Shown here: in pieces, positions 1 through 11,928 of the stretch | How the letters are laid out: each line of letters starts with the position of its first letter | How positions within the stretch are numbered: position 1 is the first letter of the stretch | NCBI RefSeq assembly: GCF_027594825.1 | Contig: NZ_CP088930.1 | Span: 3,843,019 to 3,907,018, forward strand | Direction of reading: 5' to 3' | Length of the DNA stretch: 64,000 nucleotides | Source of the DNA: Serratia liquefaciens | Lineage (GTDB): Bacteria; Pseudomonadota; Gammaproteobacteria; Enterobacterales; Enterobacteriaceae | The notes under the pieces: generated by a model | Databases searched by the model: none | What the model was told of the DNA's origin: nothing | Seen by the model: the letters and a program-made list of their open reading frames with translations, nothing else | Made by a program: the position numbers and the translations under genes

Positions 1-830
<830 letters not shown>

Positions 831-971
831 CCTAATGATATTGATTGCGTGAAGTGCTCACACAGATTGTCTGATGAAAAGTAACGAGCAAAGCGCTACC
901 TGTTGATGTAATGAGTCACTGACTCATGCTGATACGAGAAACGGTTAAACCCTGGTTTAATCGGATTTTGT

Positions 972-1047
972 GTCCCCATCGTCTAGAGGCCTAGGACACT
1001 GCCCTTTCACGGCTGTAACAGGGGTTCGAATCCCCTTGGGGACGCCA
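972..1047 (+). tRNA. gltT: tRNA-Glu (anticodon TTC) in the 16S-23S spacer
   Basis: A 76-nt cloverleaf with acceptor stem GTCCCCA/TGGGGAC, T-loop GGTTCGAATCC, anticodon TTC and encoded CCA. Spacer tRNA-Glu is one of the two usual enterobacterial rrn spacer types; the other carries tRNA-Ile and tRNA-Ala. E. coli rrnH, at the equivalent map position, carries Ile/Ala. The symbol is by analogy only. Confidence 0.97.
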
Positions 1048-1134
1048 TCCGATAATGAGTGAAAGACATTATCACCGGTTAGCAATAACCGAAAACATCT
1101 TAAAGATGACTCTTGCGAGTCGTGTTTAAGATAT

Positions 1135-1146
1135 TGCTCTTTAACA
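1135..1146 (+). promoter_or_regulatory. rrn boxA antitermination element
   Basis: TGCTCTTTAACA sits in the spacer upstream of 23S and matches the enterobacterial boxA that loads NusB/NusE and keeps RNA polymerase resistant to Rho through the 23S gene. Confidence 0.85.
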
Positions 1147-1292
1147 ATCTGGAACAAGCTGAAAATTGAAACATGACAGCTGAAACTTATCCCTCCGTAG
1201 AACTATTGGGGTAAGGATTAACCTGTCATAGAGTCTCTCAAATAAACAGCACGACAGTGTTTTCTGTTTACAGAAACACCTTCGGGTTGTGA

Positions 1293-4202
<2,910 letters not shown>

Positions 4203-4298
4203 ACAACACCAAAGGTGTTTTAGAGAGACAGATTTTCAGCGAAGTTCCGAGATTGGTTCTGATGGCTACGTGAGTAGCGGTTAGAATGAAACAGAATT

Positions 4299-4418
4299 TG
4301 CCTGGCGGCAATAGCGCGGTGGTCCCACCTGACCCCATGCCGAACTCAGAAGTGAAACGCCGTAGCGCCGATGGTAGTGTGGGGTCTCCCCATGCGAGAG
4401 TAGGACACTGCCAGGCAT
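4299..4418 (+). rRNA. rrf: 5S ribosomal RNA
   Basis: 120 nt, starting TGCCTGGCGGC and ending GCCAGGCAT, so the two ends pair as in helix I. Contains the standard CCCCATGCCGAACTCAGAAG segment. Confidence 0.98.
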
Positions 4419-4511
4419 CAATTAAACGTTATCAGCCTGACAACTGGTAATGAGCAGGATCGCCAAGCGCGGTTTTGCCGACATCGAAAGATGTGACGTA
4501 AAAGAATCGGT

Positions 4512-4588
4512 GGAGCGGTAGTTCAGTTGGTTAGAATACCTGCCTGTCACGCAGGGGGTCGCGGGTTCGAGCCCCGTCCGTTCCGCCA
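4512..4588 (+). tRNA. aspU: tRNA-Asp (anticodon GTC), distal gene of the rRNA operon
   Basis: 77 nt with encoded CCA; acceptor GGAGCGG pairs with CCGTTCC (one G:U); anticodon GTC in CCTGTCACG. It follows 5S by 93 nt and is likely co-transcribed with the rRNA, as aspU is in E. coli rrnH. It is identical to the second copy at 27656-27732. The accessory DNA with the ape cluster starts directly downstream. Confidence 0.97.
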
Positions 4589-4599
4589 CTTATTTGATA

Positions 4600-4628
4600 A
4601 GCCCTGAGTCTCTGACTCAGGGCTTTTT
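4600..4628 (+). terminator. Rho-independent terminator of the rRNA/tRNA-Asp operon
   Basis: Perfect 11-bp stem AGCCCTGAGTC / GACTCAGGGCT around a TCT loop, followed by a T run. It lies 11 nt after the tRNA-Asp CCA end. Confidence 0.9.
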
Positions 4629-4776
4629 CATATGCAAAATTCAAGGAAATGCCGATCGCTGCGTGATTTATGCGGTGAAAATATGCTTTGATAAATAATT
4701 ATCTTAATTAAACGCTAATATAAAGGATAATATACCCGGCAATATTATTCTCGCCGGGCAATCTCTTTCTTTATTG

Positions 4777-5166
4777 TTATTTAATATTCTGGCGGGTCAG
4801 TTCCAGCTGAATATCTTTATCCAGGTTGGCGACCCAACGATTATAATTCGGGTGAATATTTCCGTCTTTGGCATCCATATTACTGCTGGCAATATACTTA
4901 ATCTGATAACTATTCGAATTGTAATTGATACGAATATCGGCGCTATGGCCACGCAGTAAGATCTTGCCATCGATCACACCGTCATTGACGGGGTTCATGA
5001 TCCAACCACGATTCAAGCCGGCGGCGAGAATGGCCTGACGCACCTGAGCATTACTGTGACTACCAGCAACGTTTTGACTGACGTTTTTTACTGGCGCTGT
5101 GCCTGCACAACCACTGACCAAAATCGCTGCGAATACACCAGTTAAAATGAGTTTTAAAGGTTTCAT
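4777..5166 (-). CDS. Uncharacterised small lipoprotein
   Basis: About 129 residues. An N-terminal hydrophobic segment ends in a lipobox, LVSGC, so the mature protein should start at the lipidated cysteine. I chose the MKPLK start at 5166 because GGAAAAGAG lies just before it; a start 12 bases upstream (5178) is possible. The mature part has the pattern SNAQVRQAI, then IHPNYNRWVANL near the C terminus, with no catalytic motif I recognise. It is a single gene, divergent from the ape operon, and is clearly AT-rich compared with its neighbours, as is the DNA around it, which suggests separate acquisition. Function unknown; residence in the periplasmic face of inner or outer membrane is inferred from the lipobox only. 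Confidence 0.8.
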   Translation of the reverse strand: MKPLKLILTGVFAAILVSGCAGTAPVKNVSQNVAGSHSNAQVRQAILAAGLNRGWIMNPVNDGVIDGKILLRGHSADIRINYNSNSYQIKYIASSNMDAKDGNIHPNYNRWVANLDKDIQLELTRQNIK

Positions 5167-5380
5167 ACTCTTTTCCATGAGTGTTCGTTATTAAGATGTG
5201 TAATATTCATACATGAGATGTTATGTATGCTTACCTTCAATAAGATACTCCTCCGGGAGATTTTCGACAAATATTGCTGCTTTTCATCGTGATAATTCCC
5301 TCTGCGCTCAAGTCTCACGACGTTATGTCGATAAATAACCCTAATCGTTTAATCGAGTATTTCAGCTAAAAATAGGAATT

Positions 5381-5410
5381 TTGGGAATGCAATCCAGGAT
5401 TAAATATAAT
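5381..5410 (+). promoter_or_regulatory. Predicted sigma70 promoter of the ape operon
   Basis: TTGGGA (5381-5386), an 18-bp spacer and a consensus TATAAT (5405-5410), about 40 bp before apeC. It is the only good match in the 296-bp AT-rich region between the lipoprotein gene and apeC. No regulator gene accompanies the cluster. Confidence 0.55.
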
Positions 5411-5462
5411 AGATTTAGCCACGGAATTTTTCTGACCGGTAATACCATTAATGGCGGGCGAC

Positions 5463-6173
5463 ATGAATATACTCAGTTGGTGGGCAATGGCTCCCGATCG
5501 TGGAACGCGTGAAGCATGGCATCAATGGGCATCAGATGACTTTCTCGCCTCCGATTATCAGGGCTCGTTGCCTGCCTGTTCTCATATCCCCATGATGTCG
5601 CTGCGCCGAATGAGCGCCGGAGCGCGTTTGGCAGTAGAGAGCGGACTGATCTTATTGAAGGACCACCAGGCAGATATGGCGATCTTCACCAGTCGGCATG
5701 GTGAGTTGGAGAGGACGCACAAGATCCTTCAACATCTGCATCAGGAACAGCCGCTATCGCCAACGGATTTTGCCATGTCGGTGCATAATACGGCAGCGGG
5801 ATGGTTAACGATTATAGCGAAGAACACCTTGCCGACTACCTCGTTGGCTGCTGGCGAAGACAGTTTTCAGCAGGGCATGATAGAGGCTCAGGCCTTGTTA
5901 GCTACGGGCAGTGCGCAACGGGTGTTATTAATTGATTTCGACGGTACCGTACCGGATGTCTATCGGCCTTTCGCGCCAAAAAATACATTCCCTTATGCCG
6001 TCGCCCTGTTGCTGGAAAACGGTGGCTCGTTACACTGCAAGGTTGCTGAGTCGGCGCAGATTCAGGCTAACCGTCAGGAGCCTCAGAGTCTGGCATTCTT
6101 GCGGGGTTGGCTTGGCGTTGATGATGCATTCACTGTCCCCGGTCAGCGGCACGGTTGGGTGTGGGAGCGCTGA
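5463..6173 (+). CDS. apeC: APE chain-length-factor-like ketosynthase partner
   Basis: About 236 residues, a short beta-ketoacyl-synthase-like protein. In the place where a ketosynthase has its TACSS nucleophile this protein has SVHNTAAG (about residues 106-113) with no cysteine, as expected of a chain-length factor. In the characterised Xenorhabdus APE system ApeC forms a complex with the ketosynthase ApeO; that role is assigned here by cluster position and length. An in-frame ATG 12 bases upstream (5451) is possible, but MNILSWWAMAP fits the family start better. First gene of the operon; its TGA overlaps the next ATG (TGATG). Confidence 0.88.
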   Translation: MNILSWWAMAPDRGTREAWHQWASDDFLASDYQGSLPACSHIPMMSLRRMSAGARLAVESGLILLKDHQADMAIFTSRHGELERTHKILQHLHQEQPLSPTDFAMSVHNTAAGWLTIIAKNTLPTTSLAAGEDSFQQGMIEAQALLATGSAQRVLLIDFDGTVPDVYRPFAPKNTFPYAVALLLENGGSLHCKVAESAQIQANRQEPQSLAFLRGWLGVDDAFTVPGQRHGWVWER

Positions 6174-6991
6174 TGGAAAAGGCGATGCCTGCGGAAAGTA
6201 CGCCGGAACAATCCTCATGGTTTAACCGTTGTTGGCGGGTTATAGCTACGGGGTTTTGTTTCTCGCTGTTTGGCCTGGGCGGTCTGTTGCTGTCCGGTGT
6301 CTGGTTTAATTTTATGCGCCTGATAGTGCGAGATCCTGCTCGTCGCAATCAACTGACACAAAGTTCTATCCGTCACAGTTTCCGTTTCTTCCTGGCTACC
6401 ACGAGGTTTTTCGGCGTACTGGACTACCATTTCGACAATGCGGAGCGCTTTCGCGAAGATCGCGGTTGTTTGGTGATCGCCAATCATCCCAGCCTGTTGG
6501 ATTACGTGTTATTGGCTTCGCAAATGCCACGTTGCGACTGCATAGTGAAAGAGGCTTTGCTGAGCAATGTGTTTGTCAGCGGAGTGATCAAGGCCGCCGG
6601 GTATCTGGCCAATGCACAGTCGGATATATTGTTGGAACAGTGCGGACAAAGACTGGCTGCAGGGGGGACAATCTTAATCTTCCCGGAGGGCACCCGCACC
6701 ACACCAGGCAAGGCTCTTGCGCTGCAGCGAGGAGCGGCCAATATTGCGCTGCGTAGTCAGTGTAGCATCCGTATTGTGCATATCCACTGCCAGCCCCCCA
6801 TGCTGACGAAGCAGGGTAAATGGTATAAGATCCCGGCGGTAAAACCGCAGTTCCGGATCACCGTTCAGGATAAGATCGACACCCGCGCATTCATTCATGC
6901 AAATGATGTTTCGCCCGCCCTTGCGGCAAGAAGATTAACCCAGCATTTAACTGACGCTTTACAGTCAGAACCTATAAATAATGAGAAATAG
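6173..6991 (+). CDS. apeD: Lysophospholipid-type acyltransferase of the APE cluster
   Basis: 272 residues, PlsC/LPLAT superfamily. Two hydrophobic segments near the N terminus (about 25-50) precede the catalytic NHPSLLD (HX4D type, about 104-110) and the phosphate-binding FPEGTR (about 170-175). It probably transfers an acyl chain during assembly of the membrane anchor that carries the polyene, at the inner face of the cytoplasmic membrane; the acceptor is inferred. The start at 6173 overlaps the apeC stop. An ATG 18 bases upstream exists but lies inside apeC. Confidence 0.88.
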   Translation: MEKAMPAESTPEQSSWFNRCWRVIATGFCFSLFGLGGLLLSGVWFNFMRLIVRDPARRNQLTQSSIRHSFRFFLATTRFFGVLDYHFDNAERFREDRGCLVIANHPSLLDYVLLASQMPRCDCIVKEALLSNVFVSGVIKAAGYLANAQSDILLEQCGQRLAAGGTILIFPEGTRTTPGKALALQRGAANIALRSQCSIRIVHIHCQPPMLTKQGKWYKIPAVKPQFRITVQDKIDTRAFIHANDVSPALAARRLTQHLTDALQSEPINNEK

Positions 6992-6995
6992 CGTA

Positions 6996-7256
6996 ATGAA
7001 TTTATTGAGCACCGAAATCAAGCAATTGATCATTGATACGCTCAATCTTGAAGGTATGACACCGGAGGAGATTGACGCCGAAGCGCCGCTGTTTGGTGAT
7101 GGACTGGGTCTGGACTCCATTGATGCATTGGAGCTGGGGCTGGCTTTAAAGAACCGTTACGGCGTGGTGCTGTCGGCTGAAAGCCAGGATATGCGCCAAC
7201 ACTTTTATTCCGTGGAAACGCTGGCGAAGTTTGTTTCTGCACAGCGTAGCCAATAA
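6996..7256 (+). CDS. apeE: Acyl carrier protein 1 of the APE synthase
   Basis: 86 residues, one ACP domain. The phosphopantetheine attachment motif is GLGLDSID with serine about residue 41. Begins just after apeD; MNLLSTEIKQ is chosen over an ATG 15 bases upstream because ACP helix 1 begins there, although no strong ribosome site distinguishes them. Carries the aryl starter or growing polyene chain as a thioester. Confidence 0.92.
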   Translation: MNLLSTEIKQLIIDTLNLEGMTPEEIDAEAPLFGDGLGLDSIDALELGLALKNRYGVVLSAESQDMRQHFYSVETLAKFVSAQRSQ

Positions 7257-7265
7257 GGGGTTTTC

Positions 7266-7517
7266 ATGGATAAGCAAGAAATTTACCTGCAAATTCAGGC
7301 GCTGCTGGTCAAACTGTTCGAGCTGGATGCCGATGACATCAAGCCAGAGTCGCGTTTGTACGAAGAGCTGGAGCTAGACAGCATCGATGCGGTGGACCTG
7401 GTGGTGCACCTGCAGAAAACGACCGGCAAAAAGATCAAGCCGGAAATGTTCAAGTCGGTGCGAACCGTACAAGACGTAGTTGACGCCATTGATGAACTGC
7501 TGAAGTCAGACAGCTAA
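7266..7517 (+). CDS. apeF: Acyl carrier protein 2 of the APE synthase
   Basis: 83 residues, acidic four-helix ACP with ELDSIDAVDL; the modified serine is about residue 39. An AAGGGG ribosome site sits 6-11 bases before the ATG. Two ACPs of distinct sequence are standard in APE clusters and probably divide starter loading and chain extension; which does which cannot be read from sequence. Confidence 0.93.
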   Translation: MDKQEIYLQIQALLVKLFELDADDIKPESRLYEELELDSIDAVDLVVHLQKTTGKKIKPEMFKSVRTVQDVVDAIDELLKSDS

Positions 7518-7531
7518 GGCTGCGGGCCAAG

Positions 7532-8113
7532 GTGGAGAGTCGTTTTCTGACCCCGTTGTTGCGGTTGCTGCAGGGCGCAGTCTGGCTGGTGCTGTTGCTG
7601 TATCCGCTGGCGGTTTGGGTCGGCCTGACGCATTGGGGAACCGCTCTCCTGGCACCGCTGTTGGTGGGTGTCTTTAGCTTGCGCTTGCTGATGTTGCGCG
7701 GAAAACTGCGCCAACAGATGTGGCTGGGGAAAGCCTTGGCCATGGTGGGCATCTTGCTGGCGCTCGCCAGTTGGGCGTTAAAACAGAGCCACTGGCTGCT
7801 GTATTACCCGGTGTTGGTCAACGCAATACTGCTGCTGCTGTTTGCCTATTCGCTGTTTGCGCCGCCTACGGTGGTGGAGCGATTGGCCCGGATAACGGAA
7901 CCGCAGTTGGACGCTGCCGGCATTGCTTATACTCGCCGGGTGACTCAGGTGTGGTGCGGGTTCTTTATTGTTAACGGTGCGATAGCGCTGGCAACCTGTC
8001 TGTCCGGTGATATCACACTCTGGACGCTGTATAACGGCGGCATCAGCTATCTGCTGATGGGGGCATTAATGGGTATTGAATGGATAGTCAGGAAAAGGAT
8101 CCGGCACGCCTGA
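7532..8113 (+). CDS. apeG: Integral membrane protein of APE clusters (COG4648-like)
   Basis: 193 residues, mostly hydrophobic, with about five membrane-spanning stretches (near 8-30, 35-52, 62-80, 85-105, 142-162 and a last segment to about 185). Starts with GTG at 7532, 14 nt after apeF. No catalytic motif is visible. Members of this family occur almost only in APE and related clusters; the biochemical role is unknown to me. Its last 34 bases overlap apeH. Confidence 0.8.
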   Translation: MESRFLTPLLRLLQGAVWLVLLLYPLAVWVGLTHWGTALLAPLLVGVFSLRLLMLRGKLRQQMWLGKALAMVGILLALASWALKQSHWLLYYPVLVNAILLLLFAYSLFAPPTVVERLARITEPQLDAAGIAYTRRVTQVWCGFFIVNGAIALATCLSGDITLWTLYNGGISYLLMGALMGIEWIVRKRIRHA

Positions 8114-9453
8114 GTTTGCCAATGAACCGCTGGCTCAGCACGCAGCGCGATGATTCGGCGCCGATCGCCTGGCGTGGCGATCAGATATTCTGTCTCGGCC
8201 AATTTCGCCGTGACGTTGCCACATTGACCGCAGTACTGACTAGCAGGGAAGAACGTCGCTGGGCGCTGTGCTTTGATGATAGCTATCGCTTTGCCGTCGC
8301 CTTGCTGGCGTCGTTGTATGCCGGCAGGCTACCGGTGATTTTTGGTCACCAGCGAGAAGCTATCCTCAAAGAGCAACGAGCGGATTACGATGCGCTGCTG
8401 ACCGATTTGCCTCTCAATCCCGGCGTGCCCGTTTTGGCGGTGCGCGAAGGCGGCGGTGAGGATATCGCGCTGCCCGCCTGGCCTGAGGATCCTCGTTTTA
8501 TTCTTTACACTTCCGGCTCGACCGGCCAACCGCAGGCGGTGTGCAAATCCGTCGCCTGCATGGACCATGAAAGCGAACTGTTGGCAGCCGCTTTTGGTGA
8601 AGCCTTACGAGGGTGCTGCGTCGTTGCATCGGTATCCCATCAGCATATGTATGGCCTTAGCTTCCGGCTGTTTCTGCCGCTGGCTTTTGGTCTGCCGTTT
8701 GATGCGCAGTTGACGCAATACCAAGAGCAGTTGATTGCCCGACATCAGGGCCGGCGTTTAGTGTTTGTCAGCAGCCCGGCATGGCTCAAGCGCCTGGATA
8801 ATCGTTTGACGCTGGCCGAGTGCGTTGAGGTTTTTTCCGCCGGCGGCCCGTTATCCGAGGTGGAAGCACGGCTTGCCCGGCAAATGCTGGGGGTATTGCC
8901 ACTGGAAATCTACGGTACCACGGAAACCGGTTCACTGGCCTGGCGCAGGCAAAACCGGGACATCGCCCTGTGGCAACCGTTTGCTTGCGTCAGGTTAAGG
9001 CTGGATGCAGACAACCAGGTTGAGGTTGAGTCGCCCTTGATACCTGATACGGGTAAAACATTGCTGAGCGACATTATCGAACTGGCGCCGGATGGTCGAC
9101 AATTCCAGTTAAATGGCCGCGCCGACCGTATTATCAAGCTGGAAGAGAAACGGTTGTCGTTAACCGAGGTGGAACGTCGCCTGATGGCCCTGCCGGAGGT
9201 CGCCGATGCTGCCGTTCTAACGCAGCAGCAAAGAGGGCGCACACTGTTGGTGGCGGTTGTCGTGCTATCTCCGTACGGCGAGTCCCGCCGACAAACCTTG
9301 TCCGAAGGGGCTTTTACCCGTGAACTGCATCAGGCGCTGCGAGACTGGCTTGAGCCGGTGGCTCTGCCGCGCAGTTGGCGCATTATCGACGCCATTCCGC
9401 TTAATCCGCAGGGCAAGCGCGCCTATGCTGAGCTACAGGAGCTGTTCTTATGA
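8080..9453 (+). CDS. apeH: Aryl-acid:ACP ligase (AMP-forming) of the APE cluster
   Basis: 457 residues, ANL adenylating superfamily. ATP-binding loop TSGSTGQPQ at about 144-152, YGTTETG at the A5 region, hinge RADRIIKLEEKR, and the catalytic lysine NPQGKR at about 446. It should activate an aryl carboxylate, 4-hydroxybenzoate in the characterised Xenorhabdus system, and load it on an ACP as starter. An in-frame ATG at 8122 would avoid the overlap with apeG but has no better ribosome site. Confidence 0.88.
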   Translation: MDSQEKDPARLSLPMNRWLSTQRDDSAPIAWRGDQIFCLGQFRRDVATLTAVLTSREERRWALCFDDSYRFAVALLASLYAGRLPVIFGHQREAILKEQRADYDALLTDLPLNPGVPVLAVREGGGEDIALPAWPEDPRFILYTSGSTGQPQAVCKSVACMDHESELLAAAFGEALRGCCVVASVSHQHMYGLSFRLFLPLAFGLPFDAQLTQYQEQLIARHQGRRLVFVSSPAWLKRLDNRLTLAECVEVFSAGGPLSEVEARLARQMLGVLPLEIYGTTETGSLAWRRQNRDIALWQPFACVRLRLDADNQVEVESPLIPDTGKTLLSDIIELAPDGRQFQLNGRADRIIKLEEKRLSLTEVERRLMALPEVADAAVLTQQQRGRTLLVAVVVLSPYGESRRQTLSEGAFTRELHQALRDWLEPVALPRSWRIIDAIPLNPQGKRAYAELQELFL

Positions 9454-9794
9454 TGCAACCTGAGGTGCTGCAACAGCAGGTGAGCGATGCCACCCATGCC
9501 AGCCTGCAGCTGCATTTGTCCGCTGAACTGTTTTGGTTTCGCGGCCACTTTCCGCAACATCCGATCCTGCCGGGGGTTACGCAACTGAACTGGGTCATGC
9601 AGTATGCCCGTCAGCTGCTGGCTATCGAGGCCGGATTCAAAGGGATCGAGGTGGTCAAGTTTCAACAACCGTTACTGCCGGGGCAGAGGGTGTTGCTGCA
9701 GCTTGAATGGCAACCGGAACGGCACAAGCTGTTGTTCAGTTATCAAGTCGGTGAGGCGACCGCCAGCAGCGGCAAGATCTCGTTATGTCAGTAA
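9450..9794 (+). CDS. apeI: Hotdog-fold dehydratase subunit carrying the catalytic histidine
   Basis: 114 residues, FabZ/FabA-like. The helix motif GHFPQHPILPGV is intact with His about residue 33, but the FabZ acidic residue that should follow (ILEAMAQA) is absent: this protein has TQLNWVMQYA. The partner ApeP has the reverse pattern. Dehydrates 3-hydroxyacyl-ACP during polyene growth, as a complex with ApeP in the known system. Start overlaps the apeH stop (ATGATG; 9450 or 9453). Confidence 0.88.
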   Translation: MMQPEVLQQQVSDATHASLQLHLSAELFWFRGHFPQHPILPGVTQLNWVMQYARQLLAIEAGFKGIEVVKFQQPLLPGQRVLLQLEWQPERHKLLFSYQVGEATASSGKISLCQ

Positions 9795-11503
9795 GCGCTC
9801 CTTTCTCCCCCTGTCTTCTTATCCCTTGTTTCAATCACGGGCAGATGATGGCAGCGGTGCTGACATCGCTGGCTGGCTATGGCCTGCCTTGCCTGGTGGT
9901 GGACGACGGCAGCGCCGCTGCCACCGCCGAAACGCTACAGCGGCTGGCCGCCGAACTGCCCTGGGTTAGCCTGTTGCGGTTGGAAAAAAACCAGGGGAAG
10001 GGTGCTGCGGTCATCGCTGGCCTGCAGTGGGCTCAGAGACAGGGCTACAGCCATGCTTTGCAGGTGGATGCCGACGGTCAGCATCAACTTAGTGATATAC
10101 CGGCAATGATTGCAGAAGCACGCGCACACCCGGATTGTCTGATTTCCGGCAGGCCAGTCTATGACAGCTCGGTACCCAAAGCTCGCCTGTATGGTCGCTA
10201 CGTCACTCATGTCTGGGTGTGGATCGAAACCCTGTCGCTGTCCTTAAAGGACAGTATGTGCGGTTTTCGTGTCTACCCGGTGGCACCGACGCTGGCGTTG
10301 ACGGCACGCCAACCGCTTGGCAAACGCATGGATTTCGATACCGAAGTGATGGTTCGGCTGTATTGGCAGGGGGTGCAAAGCCGTTTCTTGCCGACACGCG
10401 TCACTTATCCTGTCGATGGCGTTTCGCATTTCGATGCGCTGCGCGATAACTTGCGCATTTCCTGGATGCACACCCGATTGTTTTTCGGCATGTTGCCCCG
10501 CATTCCGCGCTTACTGCGTCAGCGCCAACAGGTGAAGAAAGCACAGCATTGGTCGACAACTCAGGAGCGTCATGGGTTGTGGGGGATCCGACTTATGCTT
10601 CAGGTTTACCGAGTGTTTGGCCGCCGGGCTTTCCAATGGCTGCTGTACCCGGTGATCGGCTATTTCTGGCTGACCGGGCGTGCCCAACGAGAAGCTTCGC
10701 GTGATTATCTGCAACGTTTGCAGCAGTTTGCCCGTGGTCGGCAACAACCTTTACCCACGCCGCTCAGCAGCTTTCGGCACTTTATGCGTTTTGGCGATGC
10801 GATGCTCGACAAGCTGGCGAGCTGGCGTGGTGAACTTCGTGACGTTCGGCTGGTAGATTCCGCGGCCTGTGAACGGCAGATCGCTTCCGGCAAAGGTACG
10901 CTGATCCTGGCGTCGCATCTGGGAGATATCGAGTCCTGCCGCGCTTTGGGTGAGTTGGACTCTGGCGTCAAGGTGAATGCCCTGGTATTTACCGAACATG
11001 CCGAACGTTTCAACCAGATAATGAAAGAGGTGAATCCTCGCGCCAATCTTAACCTGATCCCCGTGACGTCGTTGGGGCCTGAAACCGCCATGCGTCTGCA
11101 GGACAAACTCGACGCCGGCGAGTGGGTGGCGATCGTTGGCGATCGCACGTCGGCCGGAAAACATCAGCGTGGTGAACAACCGAGGGTGGTGTGGAGCCGC
11201 TTCCTTGGTCAACCGGCGCCCTTCCCGCAGGGGCCTTTTGTTCTGGCCGCTGCGCTGCGTTGTCCGGTGTACCTGATGTTCGGCCTCAAACAGCAGGGGT
11301 ATCTGAACGTTTATTTCGAACCGTTTGCCGATCCGCTGTCATTACCCCGGCAGCAGCGCCAACAGGCGTTGCAGGATGCGGTGGACCGCTATGCCGCCCG
11401 GCTGGAGCATTATTGCCTGCTGGCGCCGCTCGACTGGTTTAATTTTTTCGATTTCTGGCAGTTGGCGGCACCGCCGCCAACGCAACAGGGGCCTGAGACA
11501 TGA
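9785..11503 (+). CDS. apeJ: Glycosyltransferase family 2 / acyltransferase fusion
   Basis: 572 residues with two domains. The N-terminal half is a GT-A family 2 transferase (CLVVDDGS about 37-43, metal-binding DADGQH about 95-100) resembling polyprenyl-phosphate or lipid glycosyltransferases. The C-terminal part from about residue 330 is an HtrB-like lysophospholipid acyltransferase with LASHLGDIE (about 375-383) and VGDRTS. The fusion is typical of APE clusters and probably builds the glycolipid-like anchor joining the polyene to the outer membrane. The substrate is not known. Overlaps apeI by 10 bases and apeK by 4. Confidence 0.87.
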   Translation: MSVSAPFSPCLLIPCFNHGQMMAAVLTSLAGYGLPCLVVDDGSAAATAETLQRLAAELPWVSLLRLEKNQGKGAAVIAGLQWAQRQGYSHALQVDADGQHQLSDIPAMIAEARAHPDCLISGRPVYDSSVPKARLYGRYVTHVWVWIETLSLSLKDSMCGFRVYPVAPTLALTARQPLGKRMDFDTEVMVRLYWQGVQSRFLPTRVTYPVDGVSHFDALRDNLRISWMHTRLFFGMLPRIPRLLRQRQQVKKAQHWSTTQERHGLWGIRLMLQVYRVFGRRAFQWLLYPVIGYFWLTGRAQREASRDYLQRLQQFARGRQQPLPTPLSSFRHFMRFGDAMLDKLASWRGELRDVRLVDSAACERQIASGKGTLILASHLGDIESCRALGELDSGVKVNALVFTEHAERFNQIMKEVNPRANLNLIPVTSLGPETAMRLQDKLDAGEWVAIVGDRTSAGKHQRGEQPRVVWSRFLGQPAPFPQGPFVLAAALRCPVYLMFGLKQQGYLNVYFEPFADPLSLPRQQRQQALQDAVDRYAARLEHYCLLAPLDWFNFFDFWQLAAPPPTQQGPET

Positions 11504-11928
11504 AGCTAAAAGACAATCCGCGATTCTCCGTCAGGGTTGAAATCGCCATCCCTTTCCATGATACCGATGCCATGGGCGTGGTCTGGCACGGCAACTACTT
11601 CCGTTATTTCGAGATCGCCCGCGAAGCCTTGCTCAAACAGTTCAATTATGGGTACCGGCAGATGCAGGCGTCGGGCTATGTCTGGCCGATCGTAGATACG
11701 CGGGTGAAATACATTGCGCCAGTCCTGTTTGAACAGCGCATCATCGTTTGTGCAGAGCTGGAAGAGTATGAAAACCGCCTGCGCATTGGCTACCGCATTC
11801 TGGATGCAGAGAGCGGAATAACCACCACCCGCGGCCATACTATTCAGGTCGCGGTGGACGCCGACAGCAAAGAAATGTGCTTTGTCTCGCCGCAGGTACT
11901 GCTGGATAACATCGAGGGGGCACAATGA
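11500..11928 (+). CDS. apeK: Acyl thioesterase, 4-hydroxybenzoyl-CoA thioesterase/YbgC type
   Basis: 142 residues, hotdog fold. FHDTDAMGVVWHGNYFRYFE (residues 19-38) is the family signature; Asp23 and His30 are the usual catalytic positions. Likely hydrolyses aryl or polyene thioesters for release or editing. ATGA overlap with apeJ and with apeL. Confidence 0.88.
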   Translation: MKLKDNPRFSVRVEIAIPFHDTDAMGVVWHGNYFRYFEIAREALLKQFNYGYRQMQASGYVWPIVDTRVKYIAPVLFEQRIIVCAELEEYENRLRIGYRILDAESGITTTRGHTIQVAVDADSKEMCFVSPQVLLDNIEGAQ

